This document shows positions 6,652-14,177 of a stretch of DNA of 38,967 nucleotides, piece after piece. The position numbers and the translations under genes were made by a program. This stretch comes from Lachnospiraceae bacterium (GTDB lineage: Bacteria; Bacillota; Clostridia; Lachnospirales; Lachnospiraceae): the NCBI GenBank assembly GCA_017553695.1, contig JAFZKG010000085.1:1-38967 (forward strand), read 5' to 3'. Under the pieces are notes generated by a model, which ran no database searches, was not told where the DNA came from, and saw only the letters and a list, made by a program, of their open reading frames with translations. How positions within the stretch are numbered: position 1 is the stretch's first letter; each line of letters begins with the position of its first letter.

Positions 6652-8288
6652 TCAGCGCAAACAATGTTACACTCCGTATCGGCAAAAAAGCCTTATTCGA
6701 AGACGTGAATATCAAATTTGTGGAAGGTCAGTGCTATGGACTGATCGGCGCGAACGGTGCTGGAAAATCCACATTCCTGAAGATCCTGACCGGACAGTTG
6801 GAGCCGTCTAAGGGCGATGTTTCCATCACGCCCGGCCAGCGTCTGTCGTTTTTGGAACAGGATCAGGGAAAATACGACGATCAGCCTGTTTTGGATACGG
6901 TCATCCAGGGCAATGCTCGTTTGTATGAGATCATGAAGGAAAAAGAAGCCCTCTATGCAAAAGAAGACTTCTCGGAAGAAGACGGGATCAAGGCAAGTGA
7001 ACTTGAGATCGAGTTTGCGGATATGGATGGATGGGAAGCGGAAAGCGACGCCGCTACCCTCTTGAATGGCCTTGGCGTTGATACCGAACTGCATTATGAA
7101 TTAATGAAGGATCTTCCGTCCCCGGTCAAGGTCAAGGTGCTTCTGGCGCGGGCGCTTTTTGGCAATCCTGACATCTTACTTCTGGATGAGCCGACCAACC
7201 ATCTGGATCTGGATGCGATCGCATGGCTCGAGGAATTTTTGATCAACTTTGAGAATACCGTGATCGTGGTGTCCCACGACCGTTATTTTTTGAATAAAGT
7301 CTGCACACAGATCGCAGATATCGACTACGCGAAGATTCAGCTCTATGCCGGAAATTATGATTTCTGGGTTGAGTCATCTGCCCTGATCATCAAGCAGATG
7401 AAAGAGGCTAATAAAAAGAAGGAAGAAAAGATCAAGGAACTGCAGGAATTCATCCAGAAATTCTCGGCGAATGCTTCTAAGGCAAAACAGGCGACTTCCC
7501 GGAAGCGTGCTCTGGAAAAGATCGAACTGGAAGAGATCCGTCCGAGCAGCCGGAAATACCCGTTCATCGATTTCCGTCCTGACCGGACGATCGGCAACGA
7601 GGTACTGCAGGTGGAAAACCTCAGTAAAACGATCGATGGTGTGAAGATTCTGGATAACATCAGTTTTACCTTGGGACATGATGACAAGGTTGCGTTTGTC
7701 GGATCGAATGAAGTAGCCAAAAATGTTCTGTTTTCGATACTGATGGATGAAATGGAGCCGGATTCCGGCACGTTCAAATGGGGTGTCACGACAAGCCGTG
7801 CCTATTTTCCTCGTGATTACAGCAAAGAATTTGATTCAGATCTGACGATTGCGGAATGGCTGACCGGTTTTTCTGAGATCAAGGACGCCACTTATGTGCG
7901 CGGATTCCTCGGCCGTATGTTGTTCACCGGTGAAGATGGCGTGAAGCAGCTGCGTGTACTTTCCGGAGGTGAGCGGGTGCGTTGCATGCTGTCCAAGATG
8001 ATGATCTCGGGTTCGAACGTCCTGATCCTGAATGAGCCGACCGACCATCTGGACATGGAATCTATTACGGCATTAAACAACGGCCTGATCAAGTTTCCTG
8101 GTGTCATCCTATTCTCTTGCCGTGACCACCAGTTTGTGCAGACGACCGCAAACCGGATCATGGAGATCGTAGATGGGAAACTGGTCGATAAGATCACGAC
8201 TTATGACGAATACCTGGCAGCCGATGTTGCAGCACGGAAGCGTTCTGTTTATGTGGCACAGGCTGATGAGGATACAGAGGAAGAATAA
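6648..8288 (+). CDS. ABC-F family ATPase (YkpA/YbiT-like, ribosome-associated)
   Basis: A soluble protein of 546 residues with two ABC domains and no membrane segment, as in the ABC-F family, which acts on the ribosome. Domain 1 has a canonical Walker A (GANGAGKST), a degenerate signature (LPSPVKVK) and Walker B LLLDEPTNHLD. A Lys/Glu-rich inter-domain linker (about 245-310) matches the P-site tRNA-interacting motif position. Domain 2 has a degenerate Walker A (GSNEVAKN), a good signature LSGGERVR and Walker B LILNEPTDHLD, where the usual LLLDEPTN has Asn and Asp substitutions. Some asymmetry is normal in the YkpA/YbiT branch. The gene overlaps the upstream esterase gene by four bases. A housekeeping translation role is more likely than antibiotic resistance. 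Confidence 0.9.
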   Translation: MISANNVTLRIGKKALFEDVNIKFVEGQCYGLIGANGAGKSTFLKILTGQLEPSKGDVSITPGQRLSFLEQDQGKYDDQPVLDTVIQGNARLYEIMKEKEALYAKEDFSEEDGIKASELEIEFADMDGWEAESDAATLLNGLGVDTELHYELMKDLPSPVKVKVLLARALFGNPDILLLDEPTNHLDLDAIAWLEEFLINFENTVIVVSHDRYFLNKVCTQIADIDYAKIQLYAGNYDFWVESSALIIKQMKEANKKKEEKIKELQEFIQKFSANASKAKQATSRKRALEKIELEEIRPSSRKYPFIDFRPDRTIGNEVLQVENLSKTIDGVKILDNISFTLGHDDKVAFVGSNEVAKNVLFSILMDEMEPDSGTFKWGVTTSRAYFPRDYSKEFDSDLTIAEWLTGFSEIKDATYVRGFLGRMLFTGEDGVKQLRVLSGGERVRCMLSKMMISGSNVLILNEPTDHLDMESITALNNGLIKFPGVILFSCRDHQFVQTTANRIMEIVDGKLVDKITTYDEYLAADVAARKRSVYVAQADEDTEEE

Positions 8289-8321
8289 ACGATTCGATTG
8301 CTTTTGCGGAAAGGAGTTATG

Positions 8322-9209
8322 ATGGGAGATTTACCGGAAAGAGCAACGCTTTATAAACCTAAGGAGGGAAAAGAGATCAAAGGATGCATCCAGATCGTAC
8401 ATGGAATGGCGGAACATCAGAAACGCTATGCTCCGCTTGCACATTTTCTGGCTGACAATGGTTATGTTGTTGTGACAAGCGACCTGCGCGGTCACGGAGA
8501 TAATATCAAGAGCGAGAAGGAACTGGGGTTCTTCGGTGAAAATGCACTGAATGGCCTGATGGATGATGTCAAAGAACTCTTTGATTATCTGAAAGAAGAA
8601 TACCCGGATCAGAAAATGATCCTGCTGGGGCACAGCATGGGTACCCTGATCTCAACCACTTATTTCAAAAAACATGATAAAGAACTGGATGCGATGATCC
8701 TGTCCGGTATGCCGGGTAATAACAATGCGAAGACGGTCGCGAAGTCGCTGATCAAGTTCATCGCAGCATTCAAGGGCTGGTATCACCGCAGTGCCTTCAT
8801 CAACAATCTCTGCAATGGGGCTTTCGCAAAACCATTTGCATCGGAAGGTTCCGCATTTGCATGGCTGTCTGTAGATAAGGATAATGTGGCTGCTTACGAA
8901 GCGGATCCGAAGTGCGGCTATGTATTCACTTTAAACGGCTTCTATACATTGATGGAACTCATGATCAATGCATATGATGCACCATGGGATAAAGCAAACC
9001 CGGATATTCCAGTGCGCCTGATCTCCGGTGCGGATGATCCGTGCCGTGTGAATGATGAAACGTTCAAACAATCTGTGGAGATGTTTAAGAAAGCCGGATA
9101 TACCAATGTGACTTATAAGCTCTATCCGGGACAACGGCATGAGATCTTTAATGATACAGAACACGAGACCGTTTTCGCAGAACTGCTCGATTTTCTGAAA
9201 ACAGTATAG
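8322..9209 (+). CDS. Alpha/beta hydrolase, monoacylglycerol lipase / lysophospholipase-like
   Basis: A serine aminopeptidase S33-type (Hydrolase_4) protein of about 295 residues. It carries the HGMAEH oxyanion-side motif, SDLRGHGDN, the nucleophile elbow GHSMG, an acid in SGADDPC and the catalytic histidine in GQRHEIF, all typical of lysophospholipase/MGL enzymes. No signal peptide is seen. Two adjacent ATGs (8319 and 8322) follow AAAGGAG at 8310-8316. The second gives normal spacing and was chosen. It is the last gene of the three-gene plus-strand operon and ends at a bidirectional terminator. Confidence 0.88.
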   Translation: MGDLPERATLYKPKEGKEIKGCIQIVHGMAEHQKRYAPLAHFLADNGYVVVTSDLRGHGDNIKSEKELGFFGENALNGLMDDVKELFDYLKEEYPDQKMILLGHSMGTLISTTYFKKHDKELDAMILSGMPGNNNAKTVAKSLIKFIAAFKGWYHRSAFINNLCNGAFAKPFASEGSAFAWLSVDKDNVAAYEADPKCGYVFTLNGFYTLMELMINAYDAPWDKANPDIPVRLISGADDPCRVNDETFKQSVEMFKKAGYTNVTYKLYPGQRHEIFNDTEHETVFAELLDFLKTV

Positions 9210-9227
9210 TGTTACGATTATCATCTC

Positions 9228-9267
9228 AAAAAAAACAGGGCACATCCGATGGATGTGCCCATTTTTT
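9228..9267. terminator. Bidirectional rho-independent terminator
   Basis: A perfect 10-bp GC-rich stem (9238-9247 with 9251-9260) and a 3-base loop are flanked by an A-run (9228-9235) and a T-run (9262-9267). It serves the convergent lipase and small lipoprotein genes. Confidence 0.9.
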
Positions 9268-9288
9268 ACATTGTTTTACAACAAGGTC

Positions 9289-9807
9289 TCAATCAAACAC
9301 AGCCGCGTACTGGATCGAAGATACCTGATCGTTTTCCATGATGATCGTGAGTGAAGTCTCGCCGGAGTTTAATACATAGGCGTTGACTCCGTTATAACTA
9401 TCTGCGCCATAGATGCTTTCCACTTTATCTTTGGAATCGCCGATGGAGATGCCTTCTGCGGTGGCAACTGTGTCATCACAGAGAACGACCATGTTGATCC
9501 GGTCGATATCACCATCCGGATAGGTGTAGAGATAGAAACTGCCATAGTAATAGGTTTTGTCCAGGCCATCAAATGCGCAGCTGGCTGCTTCGGTGTAGCT
9601 TTTTGCGTCACCAAGCGTTGCAAGGACCGGGGCTGCTTCTGCTTTCATGACCATCTTTGTGTCTTTATATACAAAGGTATGACCGCTGGTCTCTGCAGAT
9701 GGCTGTGTGCTTCCTTCTTTCGAGTCTTTTCCGCCGCCACAGGCGCAAAAAAGCAGACATATCGCTGCCATCAGACATACCATTACACAGATCATTCTCT
9801 TCTTCAT
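9289..9807 (-). CDS. Small lipoprotein with a beta-lactamase-inhibitor-like / SmpA-like repeat
   Basis: A predicted lipoprotein of 172 residues. The start at 9805-9807 follows GGAGG with 7-base spacing. The signal segment ends in LLFCAC, an imperfect lipobox, followed by a Gly/Ser-rich linker. The mature part contains GISIGDSKDKVESIYG, the G-x-x-x-G-D-s-k-x-x-V pattern of BLIP/SmpA-type beta folds, and a related segment earlier (VLATLGDAKSY). I do not recognise a specific family and its function is unknown. It has its own promoter and terminator. Confidence 0.75.
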   Translation of the reverse strand: MKKRMICVMVCLMAAICLLFCACGGGKDSKEGSTQPSAETSGHTFVYKDTKMVMKAEAAPVLATLGDAKSYTEAASCAFDGLDKTYYYGSFYLYTYPDGDIDRINMVVLCDDTVATAEGISIGDSKDKVESIYGADSYNGVNAYVLNSGETSLTIIMENDQVSSIQYAAVFD

Positions 9808-9851
9808 TTCTGTTCCTCCATGTTGCTTTTTTGAAGTCATCACATTGGCAG

Positions 9852-9880
9852 AGTTTACTCTACCGGCGCCGTAATTACAA
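9852..9880 (-). promoter_or_regulatory. Promoter of the small lipoprotein gene
   Basis: On the minus strand, TTGTAA (9875-9880) and TAAACT (9852-9857) are spaced 17 bases. It lies just past the stop of the SGNH gene and gives a leader of about 40 bases. Confidence 0.55.
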
Positions 9881-9902
9881 GTATTATCTTTTATACATGC
9901 TT

Positions 9903-10973
9903 TTACTCTTCCTGCTTTTCTGCTTCAAGCTTCGCTTTTCTTTGCTGATAGGTCTCTGTCTTGGATTCCCAGAGAGCGGTAAGTGCCACATCTTGCCGTT
10001 TATCCTCTACGCCGCATTCTACCGATAAAATTTGTCCAAAGTATGAAGCCATTTTTTCTGCCCCATATACATTCAGATGCAACCCCTGGTCATAGGTATC
10101 GGTATTCCAGTCGATGCCGATCTCATCAAGATGCTCAAGGAAATTGAAATAAAGAAGATTATGCTCTTCTGCGTATGATTCCACCTGTTCTTCGTATTCG
10201 TCATACCAGACAGGAGACAGGGATGGAGCTTTCACCAGCACGAACTGACAATCATGTTCTTCACAGAGGATACGCATTTTATCCAGATATTCATAACAGG
10301 TATCACCGAACTCATAATTAACGAGCGGGATCCGCGGATACTCATCTTTCACCGGATTCACTCCGACCTGCATCAGATAGCCATTATCGGTCACCTGGTC
10401 CCGATGGAAAAGATACTGAAAGTCCTCTTTGCTGATGTCATTCCAGCGGTCATGATAACGCAGGATCGGAAAGATATAATTCCAGATACCGCCTTTCTCC
10501 CGCTCTTCATCTGTCATAGAGGCGTTGATGCTTTGGATCTTCAGCTTTGACCATCGCATGTCGTCTAATGTCATCCGGTTATAAGCTTCCTGTTTACTCG
10601 AGTCGCCAATGCTCTTTGGCGTGTCATAAAGCATGCCCAGAACGTTAAACACAACAACGTCCGGTGTTTCGTACTTGAAGGTTTCCTCCAGCAGATAGTA
10701 ACTCTGCCAGATCATCTGCTGTGCGCTGCCGCGGATCACGGAGGTGATGCCGTATTCCTCCCACATGGTCACAGGCGAGAAATTCTCATATACTTCGCAG
10801 TCGCCAATGAAGACTACTTCATTACCGCCTGCGTTCTTGTAATACTCCCGGATCATGGCGCCTTCTTTTGTTTCCGACATATGCTTCGGTATCAGAAGCG
10901 CCTGCAGGAAGAAGAACAACGCTGCAGTGATCAGTACCGTTATGATAATGATTGGAAATACTCTCTTTTTCAT
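9903..10973 (-). CDS. DltD/SGNH-like membrane-anchored acyltransferase-associated protein with a Cys at the nucleophile position
   Basis: A 356-residue protein with an N-terminal signal anchor (about 5-28) and an extracytoplasmic SGNH-like domain. Block I reads FIGDCEVY, with Cys59 where the nucleophile Ser of GDS normally sits. The terminal D-x-x-H block is intact (YDQGLHLN), as are the WEEYG and LYFNFLEH regions. It overlaps the MBOAT gene by one base (TGATG), so the two are coupled. By analogy with DltB-DltD or AlgI-AlgJ pairs it probably completes acyl transfer to an exported surface polymer (inference). The substrate is unknown. Confidence 0.75.
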   Translation of the reverse strand: MKKRVFPIIIITVLITAALFFFLQALLIPKHMSETKEGAMIREYYKNAGGNEVVFIGDCEVYENFSPVTMWEEYGITSVIRGSAQQMIWQSYYLLEETFKYETPDVVVFNVLGMLYDTPKSIGDSSKQEAYNRMTLDDMRWSKLKIQSINASMTDEEREKGGIWNYIFPILRYHDRWNDISKEDFQYLFHRDQVTDNGYLMQVGVNPVKDEYPRIPLVNYEFGDTCYEYLDKMRILCEEHDCQFVLVKAPSLSPVWYDEYEEQVESYAEEHNLLYFNFLEHLDEIGIDWNTDTYDQGLHLNVYGAEKMASYFGQILSVECGVEDKRQDVALTALWESKTETYQQRKAKLEAEKQEE

Positions 10974-12538
10974 CAGAACTGGTTATAAATAAACGCGCTG
11001 GCATTGTAGCCGATGCCGTAACTACCGAAAAGAATGACCGCAAATAACAATACGATCAGGATCACATAACGAAGGATGCGCGGAATCTTCTGCATCTGTT
11101 TCCGTACGCTTCCTTTACGCTGCAGGACACTGACAAGGAACATCAGGACTACTCCCACAAGAAGGATCACATAATCAGCCGTGTTAAGGCCTAGTTTTGT
11201 CATAGTCCCGTCCCATAACACATGGTAATTAAAGGTATATGTCAGGCTGAACACTTTACGGAAGTATTCACCCACATTTTCAAACAGGTCTGTAACCTGA
11301 ATCAAATTGATCAGAATGAACAGGCGGATGATCTGCCAGACGTCATACCCGCGCTTGTTGCTGAAGGCAAATCGGCCATGAAACTTCTGATACAGCGGCG
11401 TTAGTTCCTCGGAAATGACGATAACGAAGCAGTTCAGAAGACCCCACACGATAAAATGCAGATTGAACCCATGCCAGATGCCGGTCGCAAGCCATGTCAG
11501 GAGTGATCCGATATAGATCGGCAGACGCATGCCGAACCGGCCAAGTTTCTTTTTTGCTTTCATGGAAAGATTGAGCATTGGTTTTGAAACGGTGATCGGA
11601 TAGAAAATGTACCGTTTCATCCACTCCATTAATGTGACGTGCCATCTGCGCCAGAATTCAGCTACATTTTTGGAAAAATAAGGCCGCAGGAAGTTTTCCG
11701 GAAGACGGATCCCCAATGTTTCCGCCACTCCGATAGCAATATCGATACCGCCTGAAAAGTCTGCATATATCTGGATGGCAAAGAATACTACCAGAATAAA
11801 AAATGCGAATCCCGTGTATTCGCTGCCTTTTAATTCCTGCACTGCGACAGCGATCCGGTCTGCGATCACCATTTTCTTAAAGAAACCCCATAGCATCCTC
11901 TGCAGGCCGAAAGCGACCTGTCTGCGGTCAAAGGAATGCTCTGTAAACAGCGTTTCTTTCAGATCTTCAAACTGACTGATCGGCCCCTGTACTAACTGTG
12001 GAAAAAAGGATGTGAACAGTGCAAGTTTGAACGGATTGGTGAGCGCTTCGGCTTTTTGGCGATATACATCAATCAGGTATCCCATGGACTGGAACATATA
12101 GAAAGACAAGCCCATTGGAAGTCCAAGCGTCAGGAAGGAGAGCGTTCCATTTCCCTGCATGGATGAACGGATCGGCTCCACCAGCATCGCCTTGCAGAAG
12201 AACAAAAGCGCAAAATTCAGAACCAATACAACGATCAATATGGCGCGGTTGGATGATTTTACTTTCGCTTTATAGGCTTTTTTCTCTGCTTTGGAATAAT
12301 CGGCATGCTGCTGCAGATATTCTGCGGCACTATGATTCTTCCTAAACATCAGAAGGATGCCCAGATAGGTTGTGATCGTGGTAAACAAAAGAAATGCCAG
12401 ATAGCGAGGTCCGGCAAAGAAATAAAAAACATAACTGCCCACAAGCAGAATGATCCATTGGATCTTATGGGGCAGTATGTAGTACAGGGCAATCAAGATG
12501 CCTGTGAATATTAAAAAGTTGACGGATGTAAACGCCAT
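10973..12538 (-). CDS. MBOAT family O-acyltransferase (DltB-like)
   Basis: A multi-pass membrane acyltransferase of 521 residues. It begins with the MBOAT-typical segment NFLIFTGILIALYYILP, has the re-entrant region with FFPQLVQGPI, the motif WRRWHVTLMEWMKRY, and the catalytic-site motif TGIWHGFNLHFIVWG with the conserved histidine. It starts 6 bases after the carrier-protein stop and overlaps the SGNH gene, so the transfer machinery is encoded as one unit. It likely moves an acyl or aminoacyl group from the carrier protein across the membrane, as DltB does. The acyl group cannot be told from sequence. Confidence 0.9.
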   Translation of the reverse strand: MAFTSVNFLIFTGILIALYYILPHKIQWIILLVGSYVFYFFAGPRYLAFLLFTTITTYLGILLMFRKNHSAAEYLQQHADYSKAEKKAYKAKVKSSNRAILIVVLVLNFALLFFCKAMLVEPIRSSMQGNGTLSFLTLGLPMGLSFYMFQSMGYLIDVYRQKAEALTNPFKLALFTSFFPQLVQGPISQFEDLKETLFTEHSFDRRQVAFGLQRMLWGFFKKMVIADRIAVAVQELKGSEYTGFAFFILVVFFAIQIYADFSGGIDIAIGVAETLGIRLPENFLRPYFSKNVAEFWRRWHVTLMEWMKRYIFYPITVSKPMLNLSMKAKKKLGRFGMRLPIYIGSLLTWLATGIWHGFNLHFIVWGLLNCFVIVISEELTPLYQKFHGRFAFSNKRGYDVWQIIRLFILINLIQVTDLFENVGEYFRKVFSLTYTFNYHVLWDGTMTKLGLNTADYVILLVGVVLMFLVSVLQRKGSVRKQMQKIPRILRYVILIVLLFAVILFGSYGIGYNASAFIYNQF

Positions 12539-12544
12539 AACGGA

Positions 12545-12772
12545 TTATTCTTCGTCAAGCCTTTCGATCAATGCCCAAAGGGCTGCAACGCTATTGAAAT
12601 TCTCCGGGATCAGTTCTCCGACAGGGATCGCAACATCAAAATGCTCGTTAATCTCAGCCACTAGCGTAACAATGTCAAAGGAATCCAGTATCTTGCCGTC
12701 CACAAGGTCCTCGCACTCGGCAAAATCAATTTCCGGATGAAGTTCTTCCAATATTTCAATCAGTTCCTGCAT
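12545..12772 (-). CDS. Acyl/D-alanyl carrier protein (DltC-like)
   Basis: A small acidic carrier protein of 75 residues. The phosphopantetheine attachment serine is Ser31 in GKILDSFDIVTL, and the C-terminal helix region IPENFNSVAALWALIERL matches DltC-type carriers. The start at 12770-12772 is fixed by AGGAG six bases upstream; a longer reading frame upstream overlaps the transglutaminase gene and is not used. It sits directly before the MBOAT gene. No DltA-like adenylating ligase is in the cluster, so loading must come from an enzyme elsewhere. Confidence 0.87.
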   Translation of the reverse strand: MQELIEILEELHPEIDFAECEDLVDGKILDSFDIVTLVAEINEHFDVAIPVGELIPENFNSVAALWALIERLDEE

Positions 12773-12791
12773 ATTTGTCTCCTGATGTGTT

Positions 12792-14105
12792 TTAATATGC
12801 ATCTCCATAAATTGTCGGAATGTCTGACGGAACCGGCATGCTTTCGTAAGGCGTCGCCGGAAGAAGCGTATGATCATAGGTGTGTGTGCCCTTATGTTCA
12901 TCAGATATCTTCTTCAGGGTCTCGTCACTGATCATGCACATGACAGGCTTCACAGTTCCCCACTCATGCCAATGGGTGGCATCGAAATGATAATATGTCT
13001 TTCCGCCGTCAAGGCTGACCATGTTCCAGAAATGCTTGTTCGCAGTTGCTTTATCACTTTCTACAGACAGGTTCGGGAATCCCAGCCGGTCCAAAAGCAG
13101 GCGGGATGCGGAATAACTGCCAAAGCAGTCACCCTTCTGGTCACGGAGAATCTTATATCCCTCATATTTATAATCGAAGGAATAATCTGTTTTGGAATAC
13201 GGGATTGCCCTGACATACTCATAGACTGCCCAAACTTTGTGCAGATCATCCATATCATCCGTAATGATCTGGTCAAGGATCGCATCCAGCAGCTCGTTGA
13301 TGGTCTCATCCGAAACCGACTCACTTGCAGGGGCAGTTACGACCACCTGCGCATCAAATGTCTGGCTGTTTCCACAGAAATCTGTGACCGTATAATGGAC
13401 TGGATATGTTCCTTCCTCATCCAGATTGACTTCGCTGTTATCGATCTCGATCGTTGGGAACGGATCATGGTCATCGTTTACGGAAATATGTTTTTTATAA
13501 GTGATCGATTCTCCCCGTACGGTACGGATCAACGGATCACCAACCACGGTTGGCGCAGTCGTATCAAATACATGGGAGAGTCTCGCGGACTTCACAGTCC
13601 GATGGCCCACTTCATCCACTGCCACGATCGTTACGATCTGATCACCATTGATAGAATAATCGATCTCTTGCTGGAAACTGAGTTTCACACGGGATACATC
13701 ATCACATTCCGTAACGAAATCATGAACGGTAACTGTTTCATCATTATAAATATCCAGATCGGTCACACGGATGATCGGAGCTTCTTTATCCCGTATCGAC
13801 ATAAAGAAATTGTCGCGGGAGATATGGATCATATACAAAAAAACAACCGAGATCGCAATCAGAACGATCATGACAACGGAAAGCATGTATGGCCAGGCCA
13901 TTCTGCCTCCTCCGGTCCTTCCTTTCCTGCGTTTCCCTGTCGGACGTCGGCGTGAATGGACAGCTTGATCCTCTTCTTCCGAAAAAAGCGCAGCGATGCT
14001 GTTCTGCAGTTTTGCAGTGTTAGCATCCGACCTACCTGAGGTTTCTTTCTGCGCCTTTGCGGTTCCCCAATATTTCGTTAGTGTTCCCTGTCTTTTTCTG
14101 TCCAT
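12792..14105 (-). CDS. Membrane-anchored protein with Ig-like repeats and a transglutaminase-like domain
   Basis: A 437-residue protein with a basic cytoplasmic N-terminus (1-68), one membrane helix (71-94), two Ig-like beta domains (about 108-180 and 182-258) and a transglutaminase-like core with a complete triad. The triad is Cys327 in GDCFGSYS, His358 in KHFWNMV and Asp375 in YHFDATH. It faces outward and could cleave or cross-link cell-wall peptides or proteins. The ATG has no clear Shine-Dalgarno, but a good promoter lies 35-63 bases upstream. It is the first gene of the carrier/MBOAT/SGNH cluster, 19 bases before the carrier gene. Confidence 0.83.
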   Translation of the reverse strand: MDRKRQGTLTKYWGTAKAQKETSGRSDANTAKLQNSIAALFSEEEDQAVHSRRRPTGKRRKGRTGGGRMAWPYMLSVVMIVLIAISVVFLYMIHISRDNFFMSIRDKEAPIIRVTDLDIYNDETVTVHDFVTECDDVSRVKLSFQQEIDYSINGDQIVTIVAVDEVGHRTVKSARLSHVFDTTAPTVVGDPLIRTVRGESITYKKHISVNDDHDPFPTIEIDNSEVNLDEEGTYPVHYTVTDFCGNSQTFDAQVVVTAPASESVSDETINELLDAILDQIITDDMDDLHKVWAVYEYVRAIPYSKTDYSFDYKYEGYKILRDQKGDCFGSYSASRLLLDRLGFPNLSVESDKATANKHFWNMVSLDGGKTYYHFDATHWHEWGTVKPVMCMISDETLKKISDEHKGTHTYDHTLLPATPYESMPVPSDIPTIYGDAY

Positions 14106-14139
14106 ATATCTGCAATGATCTCATTTTTCGTGAAAATAT

Positions 14140-14168
14140 ATTTTACCTGTAACGGTACAGGCTGTCAA
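14140..14168 (-). promoter_or_regulatory. Promoter of the transglutaminase/carrier/MBOAT/SGNH operon
   Basis: On the minus strand, TTGACA (14163-14168) and TAAAAT (14140-14145) are spaced 17 bases. It starts right beyond the recJ stop and gives a leader of about 28 bases. Confidence 0.75.
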
Positions 14169-14177
14169 TGAATGAGA

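Noticed and set aside
8298-8321. Alternative TTG start for the lipase-like gene
   Set aside because: It lies before the strong AAAGGAG, which points to the ATG at 8319 or 8322.
12870-13955. Long plus-strand open frame of 361 codons opposite the transglutaminase gene
   Set aside because: It is the antisense shadow of a gene with a complete catalytic triad and a promoter. Its translation is His/Ile/Cys-rich, unlike a real protein, and it has no ribosome site.
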